This document shows positions 54,339 to 63,958 of a stretch of 64,000 nucleotides of DNA, piece after piece (position 1 is the first letter of the stretch; the number at the start of each line of letters is the position of its first letter). Position numbers and translations under genes: made by a program. A model generated the notes under the pieces. That model did not search any database. It saw only the letters and a list, made by a program, of their open reading frames with translations, and was not told where the DNA came from. This DNA is from Ramlibacter sp. Its GTDB lineage: Bacteria; Pseudomonadota; Gammaproteobacteria; Burkholderiales; Burkholderiaceae_C. The stretch spans positions 1-64,000 of the forward strand of contig JAHBZN010000002.1 in NCBI GenBank assembly GCA_019635415.1, in the 5' to 3' direction.

Positions 54339-56021
54339 ATGAGTTCCGCCGCCGATTCGCCGGGCCCGAGCGTGGCCTCGGGCGACACCGCCACCCCCTT
54401 GATCGAGCAGACCCTGGGTGACTTCTTTGATGCCCAGGTGACGCGCCAGCCCGACCACGAGGCGCTGGTCAGCGCGCACCAGGGGTTGCGCTACACCTAC
54501 CGCGAATTGCAGACCGAGTCCAACCGGCTGGCCAGTGCGCTGCTGGGACTGGGTCTCGTGCCGGGGGACCGCGTGGGCATCTGGTCGCACAACAACGCCC
54601 AGTGGCTGCTCATGCAGATCGCCACCGCCAAGGTGGGGCTGATCCTGGTCAACATCAATCCGGCATACCGCACGGCCGAGGTGGAATACGCGCTCAACAA
54701 GGTGGCCTGCAAAGCGCTGGTGACCATGGCCCGCTTCAAGATCAGCGACTACCTCGGCATGCTGCAGGAGCTCGGTCCGCAGCGCCTGCCCCACCTCAAG
54801 ACCATCGCCTGGATCGACGAGCCCGGACTCACCGCCGAGGCGCCGGGCCTGATGCGGTTCTCCCAGCTGCTGGCCAGCGGCGATGCGGGGGACGCGCGGC
54901 TGGCGGCCATCGGCCCGACGCTGCGGGCAACAGACCCCATCAACATCCAGTTCACCAGCGGCACCACGGGCTTCCCCAAGGGAGCCACGCTGACCCACCG
55001 CAACATCCTCAACAACGGCTTCTTCATCGGCGAGTGCATGAGGCTCACGCCCGCGGACCGCCTGTGCATTCCCGTGCCGCTGTACCACTGCTTCGGCATG
55101 GTGCTGGGCAACCTGGCCTGCCTGACCCATGGCGCGACCATCGTCTATCCCAACGACGGGTTCGATCCACTGACGGTGTTGCAGACGGTGCAGGCCGAAA
55201 AGTGCACCGGCCTGCATGGCGTGCCCACCATGTTCATCGCCGAGCTGGACCACCCGAGGTTTGCCGAGTTTGACCTGTCGAGCCTGCGCACCGGGATCAT
55301 GGCGGGCTCACCGTGCCCCACCGAGGTGATGAAGCGCGTCGTGGCCGACATGCACCTGCGCGAGATCACCATTGCCTACGGCATGACCGAGACCAGCCCC
55401 GTGAGCTGCCAGAGCAGCACCGACACGCCGCTGGACAAGCGGGTGTCCACCGTGGGGCAGGTGCAGCCGCATCTGGAGGTGAAGATCATCGACCCCGACA
55501 CCGGCGCGCCGGTGCCGCGAGGGGCTTCCGGAGAGCTGTGCACGCGCGGCTATTCGGTCATGCACGGCTACTGGGGCGACGAGGACCGCACACGCGAAGC
55601 CATCGACGCCGACCGCTGGATGCACACCGGCGACCTGGCGACCATGGATGCGCAGGGCTACGTCAACATCGTTGGCCGCATCAAGGACATGGTGATCCGC
55701 GGTGGCGAGAACATCTATCCACGGGAGATCGAGGAATTCCTGTACCGGCACCCGCAGGTGCAGGACGTCCAGGTGGTCGGGGTGCCGGATCGCCGCTACG
55801 GCGAGGAGCTGTGCGCCTGGATCATTGCCAAACCGGGCCAGTCACCCGATGAAGAGGGCATCCGCGCCTTCTGCAAGGGGCAGATTGCGCACTACAAGGT
55901 GCCACGCTACATTCGTTTCGTCGATCAGTTCCCCATGACCGTGACCGGCAAGATCCAGAAATTCAGGATTCGCGAAGCCATGAAAGACCAGCTCGGGCTG
56001 GAAGAAGAAAGAACCGCATGA
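54339..56021 (+). CDS. AMP-forming acyl-CoA synthetase
   Basis: A 560-residue ANL-superfamily ligase. The ATP-binding loop [18 protein letters not shown] lies near residues 205-222, then [10 protein letters not shown], the hinge [16 protein letters not shown] near 447-462, and the catalytic Lys in [10 protein letters not shown] near 545. It may activate isovalerate, acetoacetate or another short or branched acid for the liu genes that follow; the specificity is not determined. The ATG at 54339 has GGAG six bases upstream; another at 54327 is less well placed. Its stop overlaps the liuB start (ATGA). Confidence 0.88.
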   Translation: MSSAADSPGPSVASGDTATPLIEQTLGDFFDAQVTRQPDHEALVSAHQGLRYTYRELQTESNRLASALLGLGLVPGDRVGIWSHNNAQWLLMQIATAKVGLILVNINPAYRTAEVEYALNKVACKALVTMARFKISDYLGMLQELGPQRLPHLKTIAWIDEPGLTAEAPGLMRFSQLLASGDAGDARLAAIGPTLRATDPINIQFTSGTTGFPKGATLTHRNILNNGFFIGECMRLTPADRLCIPVPLYHCFGMVLGNLACLTHGATIVYPNDGFDPLTVLQTVQAEKCTGLHGVPTMFIAELDHPRFAEFDLSSLRTGIMAGSPCPTEVMKRVVADMHLREITIAYGMTETSPVSCQSSTDTPLDKRVSTVGQVQPHLEVKIIDPDTGAPVPRGASGELCTRGYSVMHGYWGDEDRTREAIDADRWMHTGDLATMDAQGYVNIVGRIKDMVIRGGENIYPREIEEFLYRHPQVQDVQVVGVPDRRYGEELCAWIIAKPGQSPDEEGIRAFCKGQIAHYKVPRYIRFVDQFPMTVTGKIQKFRIREAMKDQLGLEEERTA

Positions 56022-57640
56022 CCACGCTGGAGACCCAACTCAACGCCCGCTCCGCGGAATTCCAGGCCAATGCCGCTGCCATGCGTGCGCTGGTGGACGA
56101 CCTTGCCGTTCAGGTGGCCGCCGCCGCTGCCGGTGGCGGCGAGGCAGCCCGCGCCAAGCACACGGCGCGCGGCAAGCTGCTGCCGCGCGACCGCGTTCAA
56201 ATGCTGCTCGATCCGGGCACGCCGTTCCTGGAGATCGCACCGCTGGCCGCCCACGCGATGTACGTCAACAAGGCCGGCGTGGGCGATGCGCCCTGCGCGG
56301 GCGTGATCGCCGGCATCGGCCGGGTGAGCGGCGTGGATTGCATGATCGTGTGCAATGACGCCACGGTGAAGGGCGGCACCTACTACCCGATGACGGTCAA
56401 GAAGCACCTGCGCGCGCAGGAGATCGCCATGCAGAACCATCTGCCCTGCATCTACCTGGTTGATTCGGGCGGCGCCAACCTGCCCAACCAGGACGATGTG
56501 TTTCCCGACCGGGACCACTTCGGCCGCATCTTTTTCAACCAGGCCAACATGTCGGCCAATGGCATTGCGCAGATCGCGGTGGTCATGGGCAGTTGCACGG
56601 CAGGCGGCGCCTACGTGCCGGCCATGAGCGACGAGACCATCATCGTGAAGAACCAGGGCACCATCTTCCTGGGGGGGCCGCCGCTGGTGAAGGCCGCCAC
56701 CGGCGAGATCGTCAGCGCCGAGGACCTGGGCGGCGGCGACGCCCACACCCGCCTGAGTGGCGTGGCCGACCACCTGGCCCAGAACGACCCCCATGCACTG
56801 GCGCTGGCGCGCCAGGCCGTGGCCACGCTCAACAAGGCCAAGCGTCCCGAAGTGACGCTGCGTGAACCGCGTCCGCCGAAATTCGAGGCCGCCGAACTCT
56901 ATGGCGTCATCCCCACCGACGTGCGCAAGCCCTACGATGTGCGCGAGATCATCGCCCGCATCGTCGACGGCAGCGAGTTCCACGAGTTCAAGCAGCGCTT
57001 CGGCGCCACGCTGGTCTGCGGTTTTGCCCACATCGAGGGCATGCCCGTGGGCATCATCGCGAACAACGGCATCCTGTTCTCCGAAAGCGCGCAGAAGGGC
57101 GCGCACTTCATCGAGCTGTGCTGCCAGCGCAAGACCCCGCTGGTGTTCCTGCAGAACATCACCGGGTTCATGGTGGGCCGCAAGTACGAGAACGAAGGCA
57201 TTGCGCGGCACGGCGCCAAGCTGGTGACCGCGGTGGCCACCGCCAATGTGCCCAAGTTCACCGTCATCATCGGAGGCAGCTACGGGGCTGGCAACTACGG
57301 CATGTGCGGGCGGGCCTACAGCCCCCGCTTCCTCTGGATGTGGCCGAACGCGCGCATCTGTGTCATGGGGGGGGAGCAGGCTTCAGGCGTGCTCGCCACG
57401 GTCAAGCGCGACGGCATCGAAGCCCGGGGCGGGCACTGGAGCGCCGAGGAGGAGGCTGCCTTCAAGCAGCCCATCCTGGACCAGTTCGCGCACCAGTCGC
57501 ATCCGTACTACTCCAGCGCCCGCCTTTGGGACGACGGCGTGATCGACCCGGCGGATACCCGCCGTGTGCTGTCCCTGGGGCTGAGTGCCAGCCTGAACGC
57601 CCCGATTCCCGAGCCGAAATTCGGCGTGTTCCGCATGTAG
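56018..57640 (+). CDS. liuB: methylcrotonyl-CoA carboxylase, carboxyltransferase (beta) subunit
   Basis: A 540-residue carboxyltransferase that moves CO2 from biotin to 3-methylcrotonyl-CoA. The N-terminus and CoA-binding segments include [20 protein letters not shown] near residues 147-166 and [16 protein letters not shown] near 191-206. The C-terminal half has [20 protein letters not shown] and [20 protein letters not shown]. The match to MccB/LiuB is strong throughout. It overlaps the upstream ligase by four bases; the biotin subunit liuD is two genes downstream. Confidence 0.96.
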   Translation: MTTLETQLNARSAEFQANAAAMRALVDDLAVQVAAAAAGGGEAARAKHTARGKLLPRDRVQMLLDPGTPFLEIAPLAAHAMYVNKAGVGDAPCAGVIAGIGRVSGVDCMIVCNDATVKGGTYYPMTVKKHLRAQEIAMQNHLPCIYLVDSGGANLPNQDDVFPDRDHFGRIFFNQANMSANGIAQIAVVMGSCTAGGAYVPAMSDETIIVKNQGTIFLGGPPLVKAATGEIVSAEDLGGGDAHTRLSGVADHLAQNDPHALALARQAVATLNKAKRPEVTLREPRPPKFEAAELYGVIPTDVRKPYDVREIIARIVDGSEFHEFKQRFGATLVCGFAHIEGMPVGIIANNGILFSESAQKGAHFIELCCQRKTPLVFLQNITGFMVGRKYENEGIARHGAKLVTAVATANVPKFTVIIGGSYGAGNYGMCGRAYSPRFLWMWPNARICVMGGEQASGVLATVKRDGIEARGGHWSAEEEAAFKQPILDQFAHQSHPYYSSARLWDDGVIDPADTRRVLSLGLSASLNAPIPEPKFGVFRM

Positions 57641-57648
57641 GGGCCCGC

Positions 57649-58788
57649 ATGAGCAATACCTCCATCTACGACAACCCCGACCACGAACTGCTGCGCGACC
57701 AGGTGGCGCGCTTCCTGGCGCGCGAGGTCGAGCCTCATGCGGCGGACTGGGAAGAGGCCGGCATGGTGCCTCGTGACGTGCTGCGGCGCATGGGCCAGGC
57801 GGGCCTGTTCGGTCTCATGTACGAGTCCGCCTACGGCGGCGCCGACGCCGACGCCATGACCAACCTGGTGTTTGCCGAGGCCCTGAGCCAGTCCACCTAC
57901 GCCGGCTTCATCATCACCGTGCTGGTCCATACCGACATGGCCAGCCCGCACCTGCACCACGCGGGCAGCCCGGCGCAGAAGGCAAAGTACCTGAAGAAGG
58001 TGATCGCCGGCGAGCTGATCACCGCCGTGGGCATCACCGAACCGGGCGCCGGCTCCGACGTGGCGGGCATCCGCACGTCAGCGAAACGGGATGGCAACGA
58101 GTGGGTGATCAACGGCACCAAGATGTTCATCACCAACGGGGTCCATGCCGACCTGTACTTCGTTGCAGCCAAGACGGGGCCCGGCAAGCGCGAGATGTCG
58201 ATGTTCATCGTCGAGAAGGGCACACCGGGCTTCACCGTGGGCCGTGCGCTCAAGAAGACGGGCTGGCTCTCATCGGACACCGCCGAGCTGGTGTTCGACA
58301 ACGTGCGCGTGCCGGCGGCCCATCTGCTGGGCGAGGAGGGCAAGGGCTTCTACTCGGTCATGAAGAATTTCCAGACCGAGCGCATCGCACTGGCCGCGAT
58401 GGCGGTGGGCCACTGCCAGCAGGCGCTCAAGCACACGCTGGACTATGTGCGGCAGCGCCAGGCCTTTGGCGGGGTGCTCTGGGAGCAGCAGACCATCCGT
58501 CAGCGCCTGTCCATGCTGGATGCCAAGACGCGCGCCGCCAGGCAGTTCATGTACCACTGCGCCTGGCGCGTCACACAGGGCCACGACATCGTCCAGGACG
58601 TGTCCATGCTCAAGGCGCTGACAGGCGAGCTGGTCAACGAAGTGGTGCAGACCTGCCAGCAGTTCCATGGTGGCATGGGCTTCATCCGGGAGACGGCCGT
58701 CGAGCGGCTGTGGCGCGATGCCCGGGTCCTGGCCATCGGTGGCGGTGCCACCGAGGTCATGCTCGAGGAAGTCGCCAAGCGGTATTGA
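57649..58788 (+). CDS. acyl-CoA dehydrogenase within the liu cluster
   Basis: A 379-residue FAD acyl-CoA dehydrogenase. [20 protein letters not shown] and GTKMFITNGVHADLYFVAAK hold the FAD and substrate contacts, and the C-terminal Glu in IGGGATEVMLEEVAKRY is the likely base. The protein differs clearly from liuA at 38462. It resembles long- or branched-chain enzymes such as the citronellyl-CoA dehydrogenase AtuD type, but the substrate is not shown. It starts eight bases after liuB and ends nine bases before liuC. Confidence 0.88.
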   Translation: MSNTSIYDNPDHELLRDQVARFLAREVEPHAADWEEAGMVPRDVLRRMGQAGLFGLMYESAYGGADADAMTNLVFAEALSQSTYAGFIITVLVHTDMASPHLHHAGSPAQKAKYLKKVIAGELITAVGITEPGAGSDVAGIRTSAKRDGNEWVINGTKMFITNGVHADLYFVAAKTGPGKREMSMFIVEKGTPGFTVGRALKKTGWLSSDTAELVFDNVRVPAAHLLGEEGKGFYSVMKNFQTERIALAAMAVGHCQQALKHTLDYVRQRQAFGGVLWEQQTIRQRLSMLDAKTRAARQFMYHCAWRVTQGHDIVQDVSMLKALTGELVNEVVQTCQQFHGGMGFIRETAVERLWRDARVLAIGGGATEVMLEEVAKRY

Positions 58789-58797
58789 GGACGCCAC

Positions 58798-59577
58798 ATG
58801 AACCATCTGGAACTCCACTTCCATGCCGGCGTCGCCACGGTCACGCTGAACCGCCCCGACGTGCGCAACGCCTTCAATGACGAAGTCATCACCGAACTCA
58901 CCACGACGTTCCTGGAGCTGGGCGAGCGTGCCGAGGTGCGCTGCATCGTGCTGGCCGCCGCGGGCAAGGCCTTCTGCGCGGGGGCGGACCTGAACTGGAT
59001 GAAACGCATGGCGACCTACACGCGCGACGAGAACCTGGCCGACGCCCGGGCCCTGGCGCGCATGCTGGCGGTGATCTATGCCTGCCCCAAGCCCACCCTT
59101 GCGCGGGTGCAGGGGGATGTCTATGCCGGCGGCACGGGCCTGGTCGCGGCCTGTGACATGGCGGTGTCGGTCGACACGGCAGGCTATTGCCTGAGCGAGG
59201 TCAAGCTGGGGCTGATCCCCGCGACCATCAGCCCTTACGTCATCCGCGCCATGGGGGCGCGTGCCGCTCACCGCTACTTCCTCACGGCCGAGCGCTTCAG
59301 CGCGGCCGAGGCCCTGCGCATCGGTTTCGTGCACGAGGTCGTCGCGGCGGCCGATCTGGACGCCCGGGTCAGGCAGCTGGCCGAGCACCTGGTGCAGGCG
59401 GGCCCGGCTGCCATCAAGGCTTGCAAGCGGCTGGTGCAGGACGTGGCGGAACGCGAGATCACGCCCGGACTGGTGGACCGCACGGTCGAAGGCATTGCCG
59501 ATATCCGCGTCAGCGACGAAGGCCGCGAGGGCATTCAGTCGTTCCTCCAAAAACGCAAACCCAACTGGATGCTCTGA
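58798..59577 (+). CDS. liuC: enoyl-CoA hydratase family, probable 3-methylglutaconyl-CoA hydratase
   Basis: A 259-residue crotonase-fold enzyme that hydrates 3-methylglutaconyl-CoA to HMG-CoA. The CoA-binding segment CIVLAAAGKAFCAGADLNWM lies near residues 43-62, the catalytic region LARVQGDVYAGGTGLVAACD near 101-120, and LSEVKLGLIPATISPYVIRA near 131-150. LGLIPATI at the oxyanion end matches LiuC/methylglutaconyl-CoA hydratases well. The position between liuB and liuD supports the assignment. Its stop TGA shares a base with the liuD ATG. Confidence 0.92.
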   Translation: MNHLELHFHAGVATVTLNRPDVRNAFNDEVITELTTTFLELGERAEVRCIVLAAAGKAFCAGADLNWMKRMATYTRDENLADARALARMLAVIYACPKPTLARVQGDVYAGGTGLVAACDMAVSVDTAGYCLSEVKLGLIPATISPYVIRAMGARAAHRYFLTAERFSAAEALRIGFVHEVVAAADLDARVRQLAEHLVQAGPAAIKACKRLVQDVAEREITPGLVDRTVEGIADIRVSDEGREGIQSFLQKRKPNWML

Positions 59578-61583
59578 TGTTCACCAAGATTCTGATCGCC
59601 AACCGCGGCGAGATCGCCTGCCGCGTTGCCGCCACCGCGCGGCGCATGGCTGTGCGCACCGTGGCCGTGTACTCCGACGCCGATGCCCATGCCAAGCACG
59701 TGGCCGCCTGCGACGAGGCCGTTCACCTCGGTGGCAGTGCACCCAGGGACAGCTACCTGCGCTGGGAAAAAATCATCGAGGCCGCAAAATCCACCGGGGC
59801 ACAGGCCATCCACCCGGGCTATGGCTTTCTCAGCGAGAACGAGGAATTTGCCCAGGCTTGCGCCAAAGCGGGCCTGGTGTTCATCGGGCCCCCGGCGTCG
59901 GCCATCCAGGCCATGGGGCTCAAGGCCGAATCCAAGCAGCTCATGGAAAAGGCCGGCGTGCCCCTGGTGCCGGGGTATCACGGGGCGGACCAGGACCCGG
60001 CTCTGCTGAAGGCCGAGGCCGACCGGATCGGTTACCCCGTGCTGATCAAGGCCAGCGCCGGCGGAGGCGGCAAGGGCATGCGCGCGGTGGAGCGGGCAGA
60101 AGACTTCGAGGCGGCCCTGGCGTCCTGCAAGCGCGAAGCCACCAACAGCTTCGGTGACGACGCGGTGCTGGTCGAAAAATACGTGCAGCGTCCGCGCCAC
60201 ATCGAGATCCAGGTGTTCGGCGACACCCAGGGCCACTATGTCTACCTGTTCGAACGCGATTGCTCTGTGCAGCGGCGCCACCAGAAGGTGCTGGAGGAGG
60301 CTCCGGCACCGGGCATGACGCAGGCCCTGCGCCAGCAAATGGGCGAGGCGGCCGTGGCAGCGGCACGCGCCGTGAACTATGTGGGCGCGGGCACGGTGGA
60401 GTTCATCGTGGAGCAGCCTGGTGGCTACGAGAAACCCGAAGCCATGAAGTTCTTCTTCATGGAAATGAACACGCGCCTGCAGGTGGAGCACCCGGTGACC
60501 GAAGCGATCACCGGGCTGGACCTGGTGGAGTGGCAGTTGCGCGTGGCGTCGGGGGAGCCCCTGCCGCTGCGCCAGTCCGACCTGCGCATCTCCGGCCACG
60601 CCATCGAGGCCCGCATCTGCGCCGAGAACCCGGACAACAACTTCCTGCCCGCCACCGGCACGCTGCGCACCTATCGCAAGCCACCGTGCCTTGCGTTCGA
60701 GCGCGCGAGCGATGGCGTGCGCGTGGACGACGGCGTGCGCGAGGGCGACGTGATCAGCCCCTTCTACGATTCGATGATCGCCAAGCTGATCGTGCACGGC
60801 GACACGCGCGAGCAGGCGCTGGCCCGGCTGGACGAGGCCCTGGCGGCCACCCGCATCGTGGGGTTGGCCACCAACGTGCAGTTCCTGCGTCATGTGGTGC
60901 TCAGCCCGTCGTTTGCGCAGGCCCGGCTTGATACCGCCTTGATCCCGCGCGAGCAGGCGGTGCTGTTCAACCAGGAGCCGGTGGGCGTGGCACTGGCGGT
61001 GGCCGCCGCCGTTGCGCAGGCGTTGCTGGACGAGCAGGGCCGGGCCGGGGCCGACCCGTTCAGCCGGCGTGACGGCTGGCGCTCCCACGGACAGGTGGTG
61101 AGGCGTTTTGCGTTCGAGTTCCACGACCAGCCGGTGCCGGCCGAACTGACCTACCTGCATGACGGCTCGTTGCGCCTGGCGGTGGGAGAGGCCGCTGGGC
61201 TGCTGGTGTTTGCTGCCACGGCCCAGGGCATCGATGTGCAATTTGCCGGCCAGCGGGCCACCGTTCAGGTGGTGGCGCAGGGTGAGACGGACCACGTGTT
61301 CGCCCCGCATGGCGCCACGCGCATCCTCAACATCGACCTGCTGGCCCACGCGGGAGAGGCCCACGCCGAGGGCGGTCGGCTGAGCGCGCCCATGCCCGGC
61401 AAGGTGGTGTCGTTTGCCGTCAAGGCCGGCGACAAGGTCAGCAAGGGCCAGGCCCTCGCCGTGATGGAAGCCATGAAGATGGAGCACACCATTGCCGCAC
61501 CCGCGGATGGCACCGTGGCGGAGCTGCTGTATTCGCCGGGCGACCAGGTCGCCGAAGGCGCGGAGCTGCTCAGGCTGCAGTGA
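59577..61583 (+). CDS. liuD: methylcrotonyl-CoA carboxylase, biotin-containing (alpha) subunit
   Basis: A 668-residue biotin carboxylase/carrier. The biotin carboxylase domain starts MFTKILIANRGEIACR and has the ATP loop KASAGGGGKGMR near 157-168, EMNTRLQVEHPVTEAITGLD near 294-313, and the carboxylase C-terminal domain to about 445. The BT linker region lies to about 590. The biotinyl domain carries Lys634 in VMEAMKMEHTI. Together with liuB it forms the complete carboxylase; bicarbonate may be supplied by can. It overlaps liuC by one base. Confidence 0.96.
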   Translation: MFTKILIANRGEIACRVAATARRMAVRTVAVYSDADAHAKHVAACDEAVHLGGSAPRDSYLRWEKIIEAAKSTGAQAIHPGYGFLSENEEFAQACAKAGLVFIGPPASAIQAMGLKAESKQLMEKAGVPLVPGYHGADQDPALLKAEADRIGYPVLIKASAGGGGKGMRAVERAEDFEAALASCKREATNSFGDDAVLVEKYVQRPRHIEIQVFGDTQGHYVYLFERDCSVQRRHQKVLEEAPAPGMTQALRQQMGEAAVAAARAVNYVGAGTVEFIVEQPGGYEKPEAMKFFFMEMNTRLQVEHPVTEAITGLDLVEWQLRVASGEPLPLRQSDLRISGHAIEARICAENPDNNFLPATGTLRTYRKPPCLAFERASDGVRVDDGVREGDVISPFYDSMIAKLIVHGDTREQALARLDEALAATRIVGLATNVQFLRHVVLSPSFAQARLDTALIPREQAVLFNQEPVGVALAVAAAVAQALLDEQGRAGADPFSRRDGWRSHGQVVRRFAFEFHDQPVPAELTYLHDGSLRLAVGEAAGLLVFAATAQGIDVQFAGQRATVQVVAQGETDHVFAPHGATRILNIDLLAHAGEAHAEGGRLSAPMPGKVVSFAVKAGDKVSKGQALAVMEAMKMEHTIAAPADGTVAELLYSPGDQVAEGAELLRLQ

Positions 61584-61608
61584 GCGCGTTGCCAGCACAA
61601 TGGCGGGC

Positions 61609-62529
61609 ATGAGAGTTCTTTTTTCAGCGAGCAATACCAAGGCACAGCCCTGGCTGGACGCCTTGCGCCAGGCCCTGCCGGGCGCCGATGTGCAGGAGTG
61701 GCAACCGGGCGCGGTGCAGGCGGACCATGCGGTCGTCTGGTCACCCCCGCAGCAGATGCTGGACGAACAGCCGGCCCTCAAGGGCCTGTTCAACATGGGG
61801 GCGGGCGTGGATGCGCTGCTCAAGCTGCGCCTGCCGCCGCAGGCCCGCCTGGTGCGGCTGGATGATGCCGGCATGTCGGTTCAGATGGCGGAGTTTGTCT
61901 GCCATGCGCTGATCCGCCATTTCCGCGAGCTCGATGTGTATGACGCCGAAGTCCGCGAGGGCAAGTGGTCATTTCGCCGGCCCCGCCTGCGCGCCGACTA
62001 CCCAGTGGGCATCATGGGGCTGGGCGTCCTGGGCGAGCGCGTGGCACGCGCCGTTGCGCAGTTCGACTTTCCGGTCAACGGCTGGAGCCGTTCACCCAGG
62101 GCGCTGGACGGCGTGCGCGGCTTTGCTGGCGAACCGGAGTTCGATGCGTTCCTGGCGGCCTCGCGGGTGCTGGTGTGCCTGCTGCCGCTGACGCCGCAGA
62201 CCGAAGGCATCCTGAACCGCCGCACCTTGTCCCGGCTGCTGCCTGGCGGCTACCTCATCAACGTGGCTCGTGGCGCCCATCTGGTGGACGAGGACCTGCT
62301 GGCCCTGCTCGATGACGGGCATCTGGCCGGTGCCACGCTGGATGTCTTCCGCACCGAGCCCCTGCCGGCGGAGCATCCGTTCTGGCGGCACCCCCGGATC
62401 ACCGTGACCCCTCACACCTCGGCACGCACGCTGCGCGAGGAAACCATCGCCCAGATCGCGGGCAAGATTCACGCCCTTGAGCGCGGAGAACCCATTGCCG
62501 GTGTGGTTGACCCCGTGCGGGGATACTAG
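61609..62529 (+). CDS. ghrA: glyoxylate/hydroxypyruvate reductase A
   Basis: A 306-residue NAD(P)H-dependent 2-hydroxyacid dehydrogenase of the GhrA type. The dinucleotide motif is VGIMGLGVLGERVARA near residues 130-145, and catalytic residues are Arg in NVARGAHLVDEDLL, Glu in DVFRTEPLP and His in TPHTSARTL. It reduces glyoxylate and hydroxypyruvate. Its position between liuD and liuE is not required by leucine breakdown but is consistent with glyoxylate made when the aceK-controlled bypass is active. The ATG at 61609 is preferred; one at 61600 is possible. Confidence 0.92.
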   Translation: MRVLFSASNTKAQPWLDALRQALPGADVQEWQPGAVQADHAVVWSPPQQMLDEQPALKGLFNMGAGVDALLKLRLPPQARLVRLDDAGMSVQMAEFVCHALIRHFRELDVYDAEVREGKWSFRRPRLRADYPVGIMGLGVLGERVARAVAQFDFPVNGWSRSPRALDGVRGFAGEPEFDAFLAASRVLVCLLPLTPQTEGILNRRTLSRLLPGGYLINVARGAHLVDEDLLALLDDGHLAGATLDVFRTEPLPAEHPFWRHPRITVTPHTSARTLREETIAQIAGKIHALERGEPIAGVVDPVRGY

Positions 62530-62537
62530 GAGCCATC

Positions 62538-63446
62538 ATGCCTTTGCCATCCAGAGTCAAAATCGTCGACGTGGGTCCCCGCGACGGCCTGCAGAACGAA
62601 AAGCAGCCGGTGTCGGCCGAGGTCAAGATCGGCCTCGTGCACCGGCTGCAGGACGCCGGCCTCATGAACATCGAGGTCACCAGTTTTGTCAGTCCCAAGT
62701 GGGTGCCCCAGATGGCCGACAACGCCGAGGTCATGGCAGGCATCCAGCGCAAGGCCGGCGTGCGCTATTCGGTGCTGACCCCCAACATGAAGGGGTTCGA
62801 GGCGGCCGTTGCGTCACATCCCGACGAGATCGTGGTGTTCGGCGCGGCCAGCGAGGCCTTCAGCCAGAAGAACATCAACTGCTCGATTGCCGAGAGCATC
62901 GAGCGCTTCGCCCCCGTGGTGGCGGCGGCTCGGGAGCAAGGCATTCACGTGCGCGGCGCGATCTCGTGCACCGTGGGCTGCCCCTACGAGGGGGAGATCC
63001 CACCCGAGCGCGTCGAACTCGTGGCCCGGCTCATGAAGCAGATCGGGGTGCAACATGTGGGCGTGGCGGACACCATCGGCGTGGGCACGCCGCGCAAGGT
63101 GCAGCGGGCCATGGAAGCGGCCTTGAAACACTATGGGCTGGACGACGTTTCCGGCCATTTCCATGACACCTATGGGCAGGCATTGTCCAACACGCTGGCC
63201 GCCCTGGAGATGGGCGTGTGGCAGTACGACACGTCGTCCGCCGGGCTGGGCGGCTGCCCTTATGCGAAGGGCGCCACGGGCAACGTGGCGACCGAGGACG
63301 TGGTCTACATGCTCGACGGCATGGGCATCGACACCGGCATCGACCTCGAAAAGCTCGTGGACGCCGGCGCCTACATCAGCGCCGAGCTGGGCCGCAAGCC
63401 GAACTCGCGTGCGGCCACGGCGCTGCTCAACAAGCGGCAGGGCTGA
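62538..63446 (+). CDS. liuE: hydroxymethylglutaryl-CoA lyase
   Basis: A 302-residue TIM-barrel lyase that splits HMG-CoA to acetyl-CoA and acetoacetate, the last step of leucine degradation. The N-terminal VKIVDVGPRDGLQNEKQPV holds the catalytic Arg-Asp pair, then DTIGVGTPRKVQ, GHFHDTYGQALSN with metal-binding His residues, and the signature loop SAGLGGCPYAKGATGNVATE with the catalytic Cys near 243. GGAG lies seven bases before the ATG. It ends the liu set. Confidence 0.97.
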   Translation: MPLPSRVKIVDVGPRDGLQNEKQPVSAEVKIGLVHRLQDAGLMNIEVTSFVSPKWVPQMADNAEVMAGIQRKAGVRYSVLTPNMKGFEAAVASHPDEIVVFGAASEAFSQKNINCSIAESIERFAPVVAAAREQGIHVRGAISCTVGCPYEGEIPPERVELVARLMKQIGVQHVGVADTIGVGTPRKVQRAMEAALKHYGLDDVSGHFHDTYGQALSNTLAALEMGVWQYDTSSAGLGGCPYAKGATGNVATEDVVYMLDGMGIDTGIDLEKLVDAGAYISAELGRKPNSRAATALLNKRQG

Positions 63447-63451
63447 ATACC

Positions 63452-63955
63452 GTGTGCGGCAGTGAATTGCAGGCCCTGCCAGAAAGCGTTCAGCGCGTGG
63501 CGCGGCTGCTTCAGGACAAGGGCCATCCGAACGCTCCCGTGATGCTTGACGATGCTGCGCGAACCGCGCAGCAGGCGGCCGACGCCCTGGGCATCGCGGT
63601 GGGCCAGATTGCCAAGAGCATCATCTTTCGTCGCAAGTCCGATGACGTGGCGGTGCTGGTGATCGCCTCGGGTGACCGGCGCGTGGACGAGAAGAAAGTG
63701 GAGGCTCTGGTGGGCAAGACCGGCCGGGCAGATGCGGATTTCGTGAGGGCGCGCACGGGTTACGCCATCGGGGGCGTGCCGCCGCTGGCGCATGCCACGC
63801 CGCCCGTGACCCTGATCGACCGGGAGCTGTTCCGGTTCGAAGAAATCTGGGCGGCGGCGGGGCACCCGCACAGCGTGTTCCGGATGGCGCCCGCCGACCT
63901 CGAAAAGCTGACCGGCGCACCGGTGGCTGATGTGGCACAGGTGCCGGCAGCATGA
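63452..63955 (+). CDS. YbaK/EbsC-family aminoacyl-tRNA deacylase
   Basis: A 167-residue protein of the YbaK/ProX fold that hydrolyses mischarged aminoacyl-tRNA. The conserved IAKSIIFRRKSD near residues 53-64 contains the family Lys. YAIGGVPPLAHA near 104-115 holds the substrate-binding Gly-Gly segment, and the C-terminus has GHPHSVFRMAPADLEKLTGA. The start is GTG at 63452, five bases after liuE, in the frame that joins directly to the conserved core. The tRNA specificity (Cys on tRNA-Pro, or another) is not determined. Confidence 0.9.
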   Translation: MCGSELQALPESVQRVARLLQDKGHPNAPVMLDDAARTAQQAADALGIAVGQIAKSIIFRRKSDDVAVLVIASGDRRVDEKKVEALVGKTGRADADFVRARTGYAIGGVPPLAHATPPVTLIDRELFRFEEIWAAAGHPHSVFRMAPADLEKLTGAPVADVAQVPAA

Positions 63956-63958
63956 GCG

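Noticed and set aside
59535..61874. A 779-codon minus-strand frame opposite liuD.
   Set aside because: liuD carries every expected motif. The opposite frame is a codon-bias shadow.
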